From Dokdonella fugitiva (GTDB taxonomy: Bacteria; Pseudomonadota; Gammaproteobacteria; Xanthomonadales; Rhodanobacteraceae), in contig NZ_JACGXL010000006.1 of the NCBI RefSeq assembly GCF_014138265.1, positions 124,001-188,000 of the forward strand: a DNA stretch of 64,000 bases, written 5' to 3'. A model generated the notes under the pieces. That model ran no database searches and was not told the DNA's origin. It worked only from the letters and a program-made list of their open reading frames with translations. Of the stretch, positions 41,346 through 49,431 are shown in pieces. The translations under genes and the position numbers were made by a program. Position 1 is the stretch's first letter; the number at the start of each line of letters is the position of its first letter.

Positions 41346-42233
41346 ATGACGACGAGGCGCGGGATCATCCTCGCGGGCGGTTCGGGGACGCGGCTCTACC
41401 CGGTGACCCAGGCAGTCAGCAAGCAGCTGTTGCCGGTGTACGACAAGCCGATGATCTATTACCCGCTGTCGACGCTCATGCTCGCCGGCATCCGCGACGT
41501 GCTGGTGATCAACACGCCGCACGAGCAGGCGCTGTTCCAGCGCCTGCTCGGCGACGGTTCGCAGTGGGGCATCTCGATCCGCTACGCGGTGCAGCCGTCG
41601 CCGGACGGGCTCGCGCAGGCGTTCCTAATCGGGCGCGAGTTCGTCGCGGGCGAGCCGAGCTGCCTCGTGCTCGGCGACAACATCTTCTACGGCCACGGCT
41701 TCACCGAGCAGCTCGCCCGCGCCGCTTCGCGCAGCGAGGGCGCGACGGTGTTCGGTTACTGGGTGCGCGATCCGGAGCGCTACGGCGTCGCCGAGTTCGA
41801 CCCGAGCGGCCGCGTGATCGGCCTCGAGGAAAAGCCCGCGCAGCCGCGCTCGAACTGGGCCGTCACCGGGCTCTACTTCTACGACGGCACGGTGTGCGAC
41901 CACGCGGCCGCGCTGAAGCCGTCGCCGCGCGGCGAACTCGAGATCACCGACCTCAACCGTCGTTACCTCGATGCGGGCCAGCTCATGCTCGAGAAACTCG
42001 GTCGCGGCTACGCCTGGCTCGACACCGGCACGCACGAGTCGCTCGTCGAGGCGTCCAACTACGTCGAGACGATCGAGAACCGCCAGGGCCTCAAGGTGTG
42101 CTGCCCGGAGGAGATCGCGTTCCAGCACGGCTGGATCGACGCCGAGCAGGTGCTGCGCCTCGCCGCGCCGCTCGCCAAGAACGGCTACGGGCAATACCTG
42201 CAGCGCATGGTCAAACAGGGCCGTATTCCTTGA
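41346..42233 (+). CDS. rmlA: Glucose-1-phosphate thymidylyltransferase
   Basis: A 295-residue nucleotidyltransferase that makes dTDP-glucose from glucose-1-phosphate and dTTP. The N-terminal signature is [16 protein letters not shown], followed by [16 protein letters not shown]; the metal-binding aspartate is in [12 protein letters not shown] and the sugar-binding EEKP in [10 protein letters not shown]. The family's end is KNGYGQYL. The stop overlaps the TTG start of rmlC. A GTG one codon upstream of the chosen ATG is an alternative start. Confidence 0.96.
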   Translation: MTTRRGIILAGGSGTRLYPVTQAVSKQLLPVYDKPMIYYPLSTLMLAGIRDVLVINTPHEQALFQRLLGDGSQWGISIRYAVQPSPDGLAQAFLIGREFVAGEPSCLVLGDNIFYGHGFTEQLARAASRSEGATVFGYWVRDPERYGVAEFDPSGRVIGLEEKPAQPRSNWAVTGLYFYDGTVCDHAAALKPSPRGELEITDLNRRYLDAGQLMLEKLGRGYAWLDTGTHESLVEASNYVETIENRQGLKVCCPEEIAFQHGWIDAEQVLRLAAPLAKNGYGQYLQRMVKQGRIP

Positions 42234-42784
42234 AAATCATCAAGACCGAACTCCCGGGCTGCGTCGTGATCGAGCCGGCCGTGCACGGCGACGCGCGCGG
42301 CTTCTTCTACGAGAGCTTCAACCAGCAGCGTTTCGCCGACGCCGGCTACGCGCTCGAGTTCGTGCAGTCGAACGTGTCGCGCTCCGCGCGCGGCGTGTTG
42401 CGCGGCCTGCACTACCAGTGGCCGAATCCGCAGGGCAAGCTCGTCAGCGTGCTCGAAGGCGAGGTGTACGACGTCGCGGTCGACATCCGCGTCGGCTCGC
42501 CGACGTTCGGCCGCTGGGCCGCGGCGATCCTCTCGGCACAGAACAAGCGCCACTTCTGGGTGCCGGAAGGCTTCGCGCACGGCTTCGCGGTGCTCTCCGA
42601 GTACGCGACCTTCGTCTACCAGTGCACCGCGCTGTACGACCGCGCGAGCGACGCCGGCCTCCGCTGGAACGACGCCGCGCTCGCGATCGGCTGGCCGATC
42701 GCCGAGCCGTCGCTGTCGGACAAGGACACCAAGGCGCCGTTCCTCGCCGACGTGCCGCGCGACAAGCTGCCGACGTATCCATGA
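42230..42784 (+). CDS. rmlC: dTDP-4-dehydrorhamnose 3,5-epimerase
   Basis: A 184-residue cupin-fold epimerase acting third in dTDP-rhamnose synthesis. It has [32 protein letters not shown] (catalytic histidine in LRGLHYQ), [13 protein letters not shown] and [13 protein letters not shown]. The start is a TTG overlapping the rmlA stop codon as TTGA, giving KIIKTELPG as the first strand, where the family normally begins. A family A palindrome lies between this gene and rmlD. Confidence 0.95.
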   Translation: MKIIKTELPGCVVIEPAVHGDARGFFYESFNQQRFADAGYALEFVQSNVSRSARGVLRGLHYQWPNPQGKLVSVLEGEVYDVAVDIRVGSPTFGRWAAAILSAQNKRHFWVPEGFAHGFAVLSEYATFVYQCTALYDRASDAGLRWNDAALAIGWPIAEPSLSDKDTKAPFLADVPRDKLPTYP

Positions 42785-42809
42785 CCCGCGTTGCGCCGAT
42801 CGAAGCAAT

Positions 42810-42883
42810 GTGGGAGCGGCGGAAGCCGCGATGCTCTTCGGGTTTCCAGGCGCCGCCAAGCATCGCGGTTCCGCCGCTCCCAC
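42810..42883. repeat. Palindromic repeat family A, copy 3
   Basis: GTGGGAGCGGCGGAAGCCGC plus GATGCT (42810-42835) is mirrored at 42859-42883 with one base missing in the right arm (CGCGGTTCC instead of CGCGGCTTCC). It sits 25 bases after the rmlC stop and 31 bases before rmlD. Confidence 0.85.
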
Positions 42884-42913
42884 GATCGCTTGCCGTCGAA
42901 TGCAGTTGAAGGC

Positions 42914-43930
42914 ATGAGCATGTTCGCAGATCGCATCCTGCTGCTCGGGGCCGATGGACAGGTCGGCTTCGAGACGCGACGCCGCCTCGGCTACCGGCGC
43001 CTCGTCATGGCCACGCGCAGCGGCACGCTCGCCGACGGCACGCCCTGTGTCGCGGCCGATCTCGCCGATGTCGGGTCGCTCGCGCGCGCGCTCGACGAGG
43101 CCGGTGCGAAGACGATCATCAACGCGGCCGCTTACACCGCGGTCGATCGCGCGGAGGACGAGCCCGACCTCGCCGACCGCGTCAACCATCGCGCGGTCGG
43201 CGAGATCGGTGCGTGGGCGGCGGCGCACGACGCCTACGTCGTGCACTATTCGACCGACTACGTGTTCGACGGCCGCGGCATCGTCGACGACAGCGGTTCG
43301 CCGCGCGCGTACCGCGAGGACGACGCGACCGCGCCGCTCGGCGCGTACGGGCGCAGCAAGCTCGCCGGCGAGCGGGCGCTCGCCGCGAGTGGCGCGTCGC
43401 ACCTGGTCTTCCGCACCGCGTGGGTGTACGCCTCGCACGGGCACAACTTCCTGCGCACGATGCTGCGCCTCGCGGCCGAGCGCGAGGAGCTGCGCGTGGT
43501 CGCCGACCAGAGAGGTGCGCCGACGCCGGCGCGGTGGATCGCGGAGGTGACCGCAACGGTGCTCGGCGAACTTCAGGGGGCCGTGGCCCATGGTGGGACT
43601 CGCCGCTTCGCGGCTGCGTCCCACCCTACGCGGGCCGGATCCGTGTCGACCGCGGACGATGGCGTGTTCAACCTCGTCGCGAGCGGGCAGTGCAGCTGGT
43701 ACGACTTCGCGAGCGCGATCGTCGAGCGCGCCGCCGCGCGCGGCCTGATCGCGCGCGCGCCGCGGGTGGTGCCGATCACCACCGCGCAGTTCCCGACCCG
43801 TGCGCGCCGGCCGGCCTGGTCCGTGCTCGACGGCGCCCGGCTCGAACGCGCATTCGGGCTACAATTACCCGATTGGCGCGCGGGTCTGGACCAGGTCCTC
43901 GACGAATTCGCGCCCGCCGGCCCGGCGTGA
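42914..43930 (+). CDS. rmlD: dTDP-4-dehydrorhamnose reductase with in-frame REP
   Basis: A 338-residue SDR enzyme making dTDP-L-rhamnose with NAD(P)H. It has LLLGADGQVGFE at the N-terminus, INAAAYTAVDRAEDEPDLA, the VHYSTDYVFDG motif and YGRSKLAGERA (catalytic YxxxK). It is longer than the usual ~300 residues because of a low-complexity stretch GGTRRFAAASHPT (residues ~227-239), which is the translation of a 38-base REP at 43592-43629. The insert lies between the RGAPTPARWIAEVTATVLGE helix and the strand FNLVASGQCSWYDFA, probably on a surface loop, so activity may be kept. Confidence 0.93.
   Translation: MSMFADRILLLGADGQVGFETRRRLGYRRLVMATRSGTLADGTPCVAADLADVGSLARALDEAGAKTIINAAAYTAVDRAEDEPDLADRVNHRAVGEIGAWAAAHDAYVVHYSTDYVFDGRGIVDDSGSPRAYREDDATAPLGAYGRSKLAGERALAASGASHLVFRTAWVYASHGHNFLRTMLRLAAEREELRVVADQRGAPTPARWIAEVTATVLGELQGAVAHGGTRRFAAASHPTRAGSVSTADDGVFNLVASGQCSWYDFASAIVERAAARGLIARAPRVVPITTAQFPTRARRPAWSVLDGARLERAFGLQLPDWRAGLDQVLDEFAPAGPA
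43592..43629 (-). repeat. REP palindrome, RAYT-linked family, inside rmlD
   Basis: A 38-base element beginning GGTGGGACTCGCC and ending CCCACCCTAC, matching 2096-2133 and the reverse complement of 1489-1526 position by position with few changes. It is read in frame in rmlD without a stop codon. Confidence 0.88.
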
Positions 43931-43988
43931 CGCGTCGCGGCCGGGCTTGAAGCGCCGGCCGCCTGCCGGTGCAGGAGTTCCGAACACC

Positions 43989-45500
43989 ATGCTCGTCCCC
44001 GTAATCCTGTCCGGTGGCGCCGGCACCCGCCTCTGGCCCGTCTCGCGCAGCGCCTACCCGAAACCGTTCATGCGCATGGGCGACGGCGAGTCGCTGCTGA
44101 AGAAGACGCTCGATCGCGCGCTGCGCTGCGCCGACGACGGCACCGTGCTCACCGTGACCGGCCGCGACTACTACTTCCTCACGCGCGACGAGTACGCGCA
44201 GCACGACGGCGCGAACCTCGACACCTTGCCGTTCCTGCTCGAACCCGCCGGCCGCAACACCGCGCCCGCGGTCGTGCTCGCCGCGCTGCACGCGCGCGAC
44301 CGCGTCGGTGCCGACGCGACCCTGCTGATCCTGCCCGCCGACCACCTCATCCGCGACCTCGACGCGTTCGTCGCCGACGCACGCCGCGCCGCCGCGCTCG
44401 CCCAGGACGGCTGGCTCGTCACGTTCGGCATCCGCCCGACGCATCCGGAGACGGGGTTCGGTTACATCCGCATGGGGGCGGCGATCGAGAGGTCGATGGA
44501 CGACGCTTCCCCTCATCCGCCCTCCGGGCACCTTCTCCCGCAGGCGGGAGAAGGGAAGGCGGCGTTGGGGCGCGTGGTGAACGCGTTCGTGGAGAAGCCG
44601 AACCTGCAGACCGCCGAGAGCTACGTCGCCTCGGGCGACTACGTGTGGAACTCGGGCATGTTCTGCTTCCGCGCCGACGCGCTGCTCGCGGTCGCCGCTG
44701 CGGTGTGCCCGGACGTGCTGGCGGCGGCCGAGGCCTGCCACGCGCACGCGATGAACCACGAAAGCCCGATCGAGTTCCACCGCGAGGCGTTCCTCGCCCA
44801 GCCGGACATCTCGATCGACTACGCGATCATGGAGCGCGCACCGAAGGTCGCCGTCGTGCCGGCGACGTTCGACTGGAGCGACATCGGCTCGTGGAAGGCG
44901 ATGAGCGACCTCGAGGCCGAAGCCGACGACCAGGGCAACCGCGTGCGCGGCCAGGCGATCGTGGTCGAGAGCACGAACTGCTACATCCAGTCCGACGCGC
45001 GCATGGTCGCCGCGGTCGGCGTACAGGACCTCGTCATCGTCGACACCGGCGACGCCGTGCTCGTCTCGCACCGCGAACGTGCGCAGCAGGTCAAGCTCGT
45101 GGTCGAGCGCCTGCGCGCGACCAACCACGCCGCCGCGAGCGTGCACCAGACCGTGCACCGCCCGTGGGGCAGCTACACCGTGCTCGAGGACGCCGACGAC
45201 TGCAAGGTCAAGCGCCTCACCGTGAAGCCCGGGCACGTGCTGTCGCTGCAGCTGCATCATCGCCGCAGCGAACACTGGACCGTGGTCGAAGGCACCGCGA
45301 AGGTGCGCGTCGGCGAGGAGGAGTTCCTGCTCCAGCGCAACCAGTCGACCTACATCCCGATGAACACGGTGCACCGCCTCGAGAACCCGACCGACCGCGA
45401 CATCCACCTCATCGAGGTGCAGTGCGGCGACTATTTCGGCGAGGACGACATCGTGCGCCTCGAGGATCGCTACGGACGCGCGCCGGCGGCGGCGAAATAG
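43989..45500 (+). CDS. manC: Mannose-1-phosphate guanylyltransferase/mannose-6-phosphate isomerase
   Basis: A 503-residue bifunctional enzyme (XanB/AlgA type). The N-terminal part makes GDP-mannose (VILSGGAGTRLWPVSR, EPAGRNTAPA, FVEKPNLQTAESYV). The C-terminal cupin is a type II phosphomannose isomerase (VHRPWGSYTVLED, KPGHVLSLQLHHRRSEHW, NQSTYIPMNTVHRLENP). Relatives are about 465-480 residues; the extra length comes from ASPHPPSGHLLPQAGEGK (residues ~173-190), the translation of a CTCTCCCGC-family repeat at 44507-44557. The gene closes the rml cluster, so rhamnose and mannose donors are made together, as for O-antigen or xanthan-like polymers. Confidence 0.95.
   Translation: MLVPVILSGGAGTRLWPVSRSAYPKPFMRMGDGESLLKKTLDRALRCADDGTVLTVTGRDYYFLTRDEYAQHDGANLDTLPFLLEPAGRNTAPAVVLAALHARDRVGADATLLILPADHLIRDLDAFVADARRAAALAQDGWLVTFGIRPTHPETGFGYIRMGAAIERSMDDASPHPPSGHLLPQAGEGKAALGRVVNAFVEKPNLQTAESYVASGDYVWNSGMFCFRADALLAVAAAVCPDVLAAAEACHAHAMNHESPIEFHREAFLAQPDISIDYAIMERAPKVAVVPATFDWSDIGSWKAMSDLEAEADDQGNRVRGQAIVVESTNCYIQSDARMVAAVGVQDLVIVDTGDAVLVSHRERAQQVKLVVERLRATNHAAASVHQTVHRPWGSYTVLEDADDCKVKRLTVKPGHVLSLQLHHRRSEHWTVVEGTAKVRVGEEEFLLQRNQSTYIPMNTVHRLENPTDRDIHLIEVQCGDYFGEDDIVRLEDRYGRAPAAAK
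44507..44557. repeat. CTCTCCCGC-family repeat (family C, copy 2) inside manC
   Basis: The stretch CCCCTCATCCGCCCTCCGGG followed by CACCTTCTCCCGCAGGCGGG and AGAAGGGAA has the same order as the right half of the element at 32549-32600. It is in frame within manC between the GYIRMGAAIE strand and FVEKP. Confidence 0.85.
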
Positions 45501-45624
45501 CGCGAGCGTGTTGCAGTGCGACTCGCGGTGCCGCACGCCTGTGGTAGAACGGAATGATCCGGCCCCGCATGGGGGCGCGCACCGCGCGGGCGTGGCCGGA
45601 TCCGGCAATCAAGGGAGAGGTTCG

Positions 45625-47631
45625 ATGACGTCACGCCATCTGGGGATACTCGCCGCGCTCGCGGCCGTGATCGCGGGTCCTGCGCAAGCGACCGAGGCCG
45701 CCGCGCCGGCGGTGGTGCCGTACGCGGATTTCGCGCGCCACGAGCAGTTTCGCGAAGTGAAGATCTCGCCGAACGGCGACTACCTCGCCGCGGCCGCGGT
45801 CGTCGACGGCAAGGCGGTGCTGTCGCTGATCCGCCTGTCGGACATGAAGGGCGCGAACCTGCGCCCGCGCGACACGCGCGAACTCGCGTCGTTCTGGTGG
45901 GTGGCGCCCGATCGCGTCATGTACACGATCGGCGAGCGCGGCGGCGCACTCGAGACACCGGTGCAGACCGGCGAACTCTACGCGGTCAACGCCGACGGTA
46001 CCGGCGACGGCGTGCTGTTCGGCTATCGCGCCGGCAATCAGGGCGCGACCCACATCGCGCACGCGACGAGCCGGCGCGCATACGCGACCCTGGTCGATCC
46101 GCTGCGCGACGACCCCAAGCACGCGCTGATCGCCGCCTATTCGTTCAACAGCACCAACGGCGTGTTCCCGACGGTCGAGAAGATCGACCTCTATACCGGC
46201 GTGACGATGCCCGTGACGACGTCGCCGCTGCGCGACGCCGATTTCATCACCGATCACCACGGCATCGTGCGCTTCGCGTTCGGCACCGACGTCGACCAGG
46301 CGAAGAAGGTCTGGTATCGCTCCGGCGACGAGGCCAAGTGGGAACTGCTGTTCGACGAGGGCAACGACCACCAGCGCCTGCGCCCGCTCGGCTTCAACCG
46401 CAAGGAAGACAAGGTCTACTTCGACTGCGGCGGCAGCAAGGGCGTCGGCGGCATCTGCACCTGGGACGTCGCCGCGCGCAAGCTGTCGACCTTGTGGAGC
46501 GGTACCGTCAGCGGCCCGCTCGAACTCGTGCCGTCGGCCGACGACAAGGACGCGATCGCGCTGCGCACGATGCCCGACCGCACCGCGACCACGCTCATCG
46601 ACGCGAAGGCGCCGGAAGCGAAGCTGCTCGCCGGCCTGCTGCAGCAGTTCCCGGGCGAGGACGTGCGCATCACCAGCGCGACGCTCGACGGCAGCAGGAT
46701 CGTGTTCTCGGTCAGCAGCGATCGCAACCCGGGCCAGTTCTTCCTCTACGACGAGAAGACGCACAAGGCGAGCTTCCTGCTCGCGAACCGGCCGTGGATC
46801 AAGCCGGAGCAGATGGGTGCAATGGAGCCGATCGCGCTGAAGGCGCGCGACGGCCTGCCGCTGCACGGCTACCTCACGCGCCCGCCGGGCAAGGAGCAGG
46901 CGAAGAACCTGCCGCTGGTGGTGTTCGTGCACGGCGGCCCCTACGGCGTGCGCGACAGCTGGGAATTCGACCCTTACGTGCAGGTACTGGCGACACGCGG
47001 CTACGCCGTGCTTCAGGTGAACTTCCGCGGCTCGGGCAACTACGGCAACGAGTTCCTCAAGGCCGGCTACCGCGAATGGGGCGGCAAGATGCAGGACGAC
47101 GTCACCGACGCGACGCGCTGGGCGGTCGAGCAGGGCATCGCCGACCCGAAGCGCACGTGCATCTTCGGTGCGAGTTACGGCGGCTACGCCGCGCTCGAGG
47201 GCGCGGTGAAGGAGCCCGATCTCTATCGCTGCACGATCGGCTACGTCGGCGTGTACGACCTGCGCCTCATGTACACGCGCGGCGATATCCCGCAGTTTTC
47301 CGCCGGCGAGAACTACCTCAAGATGGTGCTCGGCGAAAACGGCGAACAGTTGTGGGACCGCTCGCCCGCCGCGCATGCGGACCGCATCAAGGCCAAGGTC
47401 ATGCTCGTCGTCGGCGGCCAGGACTGGCGCGTGCCGCCGGTGCAGGGCGAAGCGATGCGCTCGGCGCTCAACAAGGCGGACATTCCCTACGAGTGGTTGT
47501 ACCAGCGTACGGAAGGCCACGGCTTCTACGACGAGGACCACGCCGAGGACCTGTTCAAGAAGCTCGTCGCGTTCCTGGACAAGAACATCGGCTCGCAGGC
47601 GGCGGCGAGCGAAACGCCCGCGGCGAAGTAG
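45625..47631 (+). CDS. Exported S9-family (prolyl oligopeptidase-like) peptidase
   Basis: A 668-residue serine peptidase. The N-terminal signal is LGILAALAAVIAGPAQA, followed by a beta-propeller domain (residues ~30-390) and an alpha/beta hydrolase domain with Ser517 in GASYGGY, Asp600 in VGGQDWRVP and His632 in EGHGFYD. VVFVHGGPYGVRD supplies the oxyanion region. These are dipeptidyl- or acylaminoacyl-peptidase relatives acting on short peptides in the periplasm. AGGGAGAGG stands just before the ATG. A GGGGTCAGAGTGA palindrome begins directly after the stop. Confidence 0.92.
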   Translation: MTSRHLGILAALAAVIAGPAQATEAAAPAVVPYADFARHEQFREVKISPNGDYLAAAAVVDGKAVLSLIRLSDMKGANLRPRDTRELASFWWVAPDRVMYTIGERGGALETPVQTGELYAVNADGTGDGVLFGYRAGNQGATHIAHATSRRAYATLVDPLRDDPKHALIAAYSFNSTNGVFPTVEKIDLYTGVTMPVTTSPLRDADFITDHHGIVRFAFGTDVDQAKKVWYRSGDEAKWELLFDEGNDHQRLRPLGFNRKEDKVYFDCGGSKGVGGICTWDVAARKLSTLWSGTVSGPLELVPSADDKDAIALRTMPDRTATTLIDAKAPEAKLLAGLLQQFPGEDVRITSATLDGSRIVFSVSSDRNPGQFFLYDEKTHKASFLLANRPWIKPEQMGAMEPIALKARDGLPLHGYLTRPPGKEQAKNLPLVVFVHGGPYGVRDSWEFDPYVQVLATRGYAVLQVNFRGSGNYGNEFLKAGYREWGGKMQDDVTDATRWAVEQGIADPKRTCIFGASYGGYAALEGAVKEPDLYRCTIGYVGVYDLRLMYTRGDIPQFSAGENYLKMVLGENGEQLWDRSPAAHADRIKAKVMLVVGGQDWRVPPVQGEAMRSALNKADIPYEWLYQRTEGHGFYDEDHAEDLFKKLVAFLDKNIGSQAAASETPAAK

Positions 47632-47634
47632 GGG

Positions 47635-47718
47635 GAAACGGGGTCAGAGTGACTTTCGGAAGACGGGCTCACGGTAAGCGCGATCGCGTCGCCCGAAAGT
47701 CACTCTGACCCCGTTTTC
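47635..47718. repeat. GGGGTCAGAGTGACTTTC palindrome (family D, copy 1)
   Basis: The left arm GAAACGGGGTCAGAGTGACT plus TTCGG (47635-47659) pairs with the right arm at 47693-47718 (CCGAAAGTCACTCTGACCCC plus GTTTTC). It lies between the convergent S9 peptidase and anti-sigma-like genes. The latter's last codons and stop are inside the right arm. A second copy is at 51068-51152. Confidence 0.88.
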
Positions 47719-48155
47719 CTCCTTTCTCCTCCGCGCAGCAGCAGCGACACGCCGACGCAGGCGAACAGCGCGACGACCCAGCGTAGCGACGACCCGCCTC
47801 GCAGTGGCAGCACGGCATCGATGCCGGACAGCGCGACCACGAGCAGGAGGCAGCTCGCGTAGACCAGCGCGAACGCGACGTACAGGCGACGGCGGAACCG
47901 CGCGAACGCACGCGCCTCCGCGCGCGCGCGCCGCTCAACCGCCTGCGCGGTCTCCCAGGCGAAGTTCGACGGCAGCGCCGCATCCGGCAGGGCGCGCAGC
48001 CGGCGCGCGAGCACGCGATAGTGCAAGCGGCGCGGATCACCTGTCGGTGGCGTGCCGCGCCGTTCGTCCTCGAGCGCCTGTTCCTGCAGCGCCCACTCGC
48101 GTTCGTCGATCGGCGTCGCGTCGTCCTGGTCGTGTTCGTGCGGTCGGCGGTTCAT
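47700..48155 (-). CDS. Probable membrane anti-sigma factor partner
   Basis: A 151-residue protein with a polar N-terminal half (REWALQEQALEDERRGTPP) and two hydrophobic helices near the end (LYVAFALVYASCLLLVVAL and RWVVALFACVGVSLLL). Its start overlaps the stop of the ECF sigma gene by four bases (ATGA), the usual place for a cognate anti-sigma factor, although no ZAS zinc motif is visible. The C-terminal residues RRKTGSE and the stop codon come from the palindrome at 47635-47718, so the native end may have been replaced. The function is inferred from position. Confidence 0.65.
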   Translation of the reverse strand: MNRRPHEHDQDDATPIDEREWALQEQALEDERRGTPPTGDPRRLHYRVLARRLRALPDAALPSNFAWETAQAVERRARAEARAFARFRRRLYVAFALVYASCLLLVVALSGIDAVLPLRGGSSLRWVVALFACVGVSLLLRGGERRKTGSE

Positions 48156-48745
48156 CGCGCGGCTCCCGTCGGTGCTTCGAGCAGTTCGCGCAGGCGCAGG
48201 CGCGAACGGTAGAGGTGGCTCTTGATCGTGCCCGCGGGCAACGCGGTGATCGCCGCGATGTCCGGGATCGACAGTTCCTCGATGTGGTACAGCGTGAGCA
48301 GGCTGCGCTGGATCGGCGCGAGCCGCGCGATCGCCGCGTGCAGCCGGCTCGCCGCGGCTTCGTCGTCGCACGCGGCTTCGAAATCGAACGCATCGATCTC
48401 GTCCTCGCGCGCGGGCGCGTCCGCGGCGTCGTCGTCCGGCGCGACCGGCACGGCGTCGCCGCCGATGCGCCGCTCGCGCTGCACGTGGCGCAGCGCGATC
48501 GAATGCGCGATGCGCGCGATCCAGAACTTGAGCGGGCTCTCGAAGCGGTACTGGCCGAGGTGGCGGAACACGCGCAGGAACGTCTCCTGGCAGACGTCGC
48601 GCGCGTCGTCGGCATGCCGCACGATCGGATGGACGCAATGCCAGCACAGGCCCTCGTACTCGCGCACCAGCCGCTCGAACGCCCCCGGCGCGCGCGCGAG
48701 CACGGCCTCGACGAGGGCCCGTTCGTGCTGCGGGTCCGGCTTCAT
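48152..48745 (-). CDS. ECF-type RNA polymerase sigma factor
   Basis: A 197-residue sigma-70 family protein. Region 2 is FERLVREYEGLCWHCVHPIV...ARDVCQETFLRVFRHLGQY with FWIARIAHSIALRHVQRERR, and region 4 is IARLAPIQRSLLTLYHIEELSIPDIAAITALPAGTIKSHLYRSR. An acidic linker (DDDAADAPAREDEIDAFDFE) of about 35 residues between regions 2 and 4 is longer than usual. It is followed by the overlapping membrane protein gene that is probably its regulator. The target promoters are unknown. Confidence 0.9.
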   Translation of the reverse strand: MKPDPQHERALVEAVLARAPGAFERLVREYEGLCWHCVHPIVRHADDARDVCQETFLRVFRHLGQYRFESPLKFWIARIAHSIALRHVQRERRIGGDAVPVAPDDDAADAPAREDEIDAFDFEAACDDEAAASRLHAAIARLAPIQRSLLTLYHIEELSIPDIAAITALPAGTIKSHLYRSRLRLRELLEAPTGAAR

Positions 48746-48810
48746 GGCGGCGCGCCTTCCATGGAGCTACGGATACCCGGGCGGGTGGGTCGGTTGCAAA
48801 TGGCATGGTC

Positions 48811-48927
48811 GCCTCTCCCGCGCGCGGGAGAGGCCGACGCGCGCAGCGCGACGGGTGAGGGGAAGGCGGAGCGCGACGCTCCGATGGCCCTCACCCCAAC
48901 CCTCTCCCGCAAGCGGGAGAGGGGGAA
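48811..48927. repeat. Paired CTCTCCCGC-family repeats (family C, copy 3)
   Basis: GCCTCTCCCGCGCGCGGGAG at 48811 leads into GACGGGTGAGGGGAAGGCGG. A mirrored unit from 48888 reads CCCTCACCCCAACCCTCTCC and ends with CGCAAGCGGGAGAGGGGG. It occupies the gap between the divergent sigma factor and the small membrane protein gene. Confidence 0.82.
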
Positions 48928-49021
48928 TCGCGCGCACGGCGGTTGCAACCGATCCGCTCCCCTGCGTCTCCTAGGCTCCTGAACGGGACGCAGCCGTCGC
49001 GCCCCCGGCCGGAGAGATCGC

Positions 49022-49351
49022 GTGGACATCCAGCACACCCTCGTTCCGCTCGCGCTGTTCCTCTGCGTGACCTACGCGTTCAAGGCCGTGCTCGACGCGG
49101 TCATGCGCGAACGCCTGCTCAAGGAGCGCGCGAGCGAGGAGACGATCGACCTCATCCTCGCCGGCGAGCGTGCGCAGCGCCGCCTCGCCGCGCTGCGCTC
49201 GGGCATCCTGCTCGTATCCATCGCGGCCGGCTTCGGCCTCGTGCAGTGGATCGGCTGGCAGGAGATCAATGCGGGCGTCGTCGCCGTGCTCGTCGGCGCG
49301 ACCGGCATCGGCCACCTCGTCTTCTACGCGCTCGCGCGCCACCGGCCCTGA
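49022..49351 (+). CDS. Small two-helix membrane protein of unknown function
   Basis: A 109-residue protein that I do not recognise. It has an N-terminal helix (LVPLALFLCVTYAFKAVLDA), a charged stretch (RERLLKERASEETIDLILAGERAQRR) and two further hydrophobic segments (LRSGILLVSIAAGFGLVQWIG, AGVVAVLVGATGIGHLVFYA). The GTG start at 49022 has GGAGAG about six bases upstream. It is divergent from the ECF sigma gene and could be part of its regulon, as small membrane proteins often are; that is inference. Confidence 0.7.
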   Translation: MDIQHTLVPLALFLCVTYAFKAVLDAVMRERLLKERASEETIDLILAGERAQRRLAALRSGILLVSIAAGFGLVQWIGWQEINAGVVAVLVGATGIGHLVFYALARHRP

Positions 49352-49431
49352 GTCGTCCCCATCGCGGTTCCCGAGGCGCACGCGCGGCGCACGGGCGACT
49401 GCGCCTGCCAATCACTCCTGAGGTCCCGATC

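Noticed and set aside
45540-45612. Possible hairpin or riboswitch upstream of the S9 peptidase gene
   Set aside because: GC-rich partial pairing only (GATCCGGCCCC against GGCCGGATC); no known riboswitch core and no terminator-like T run.
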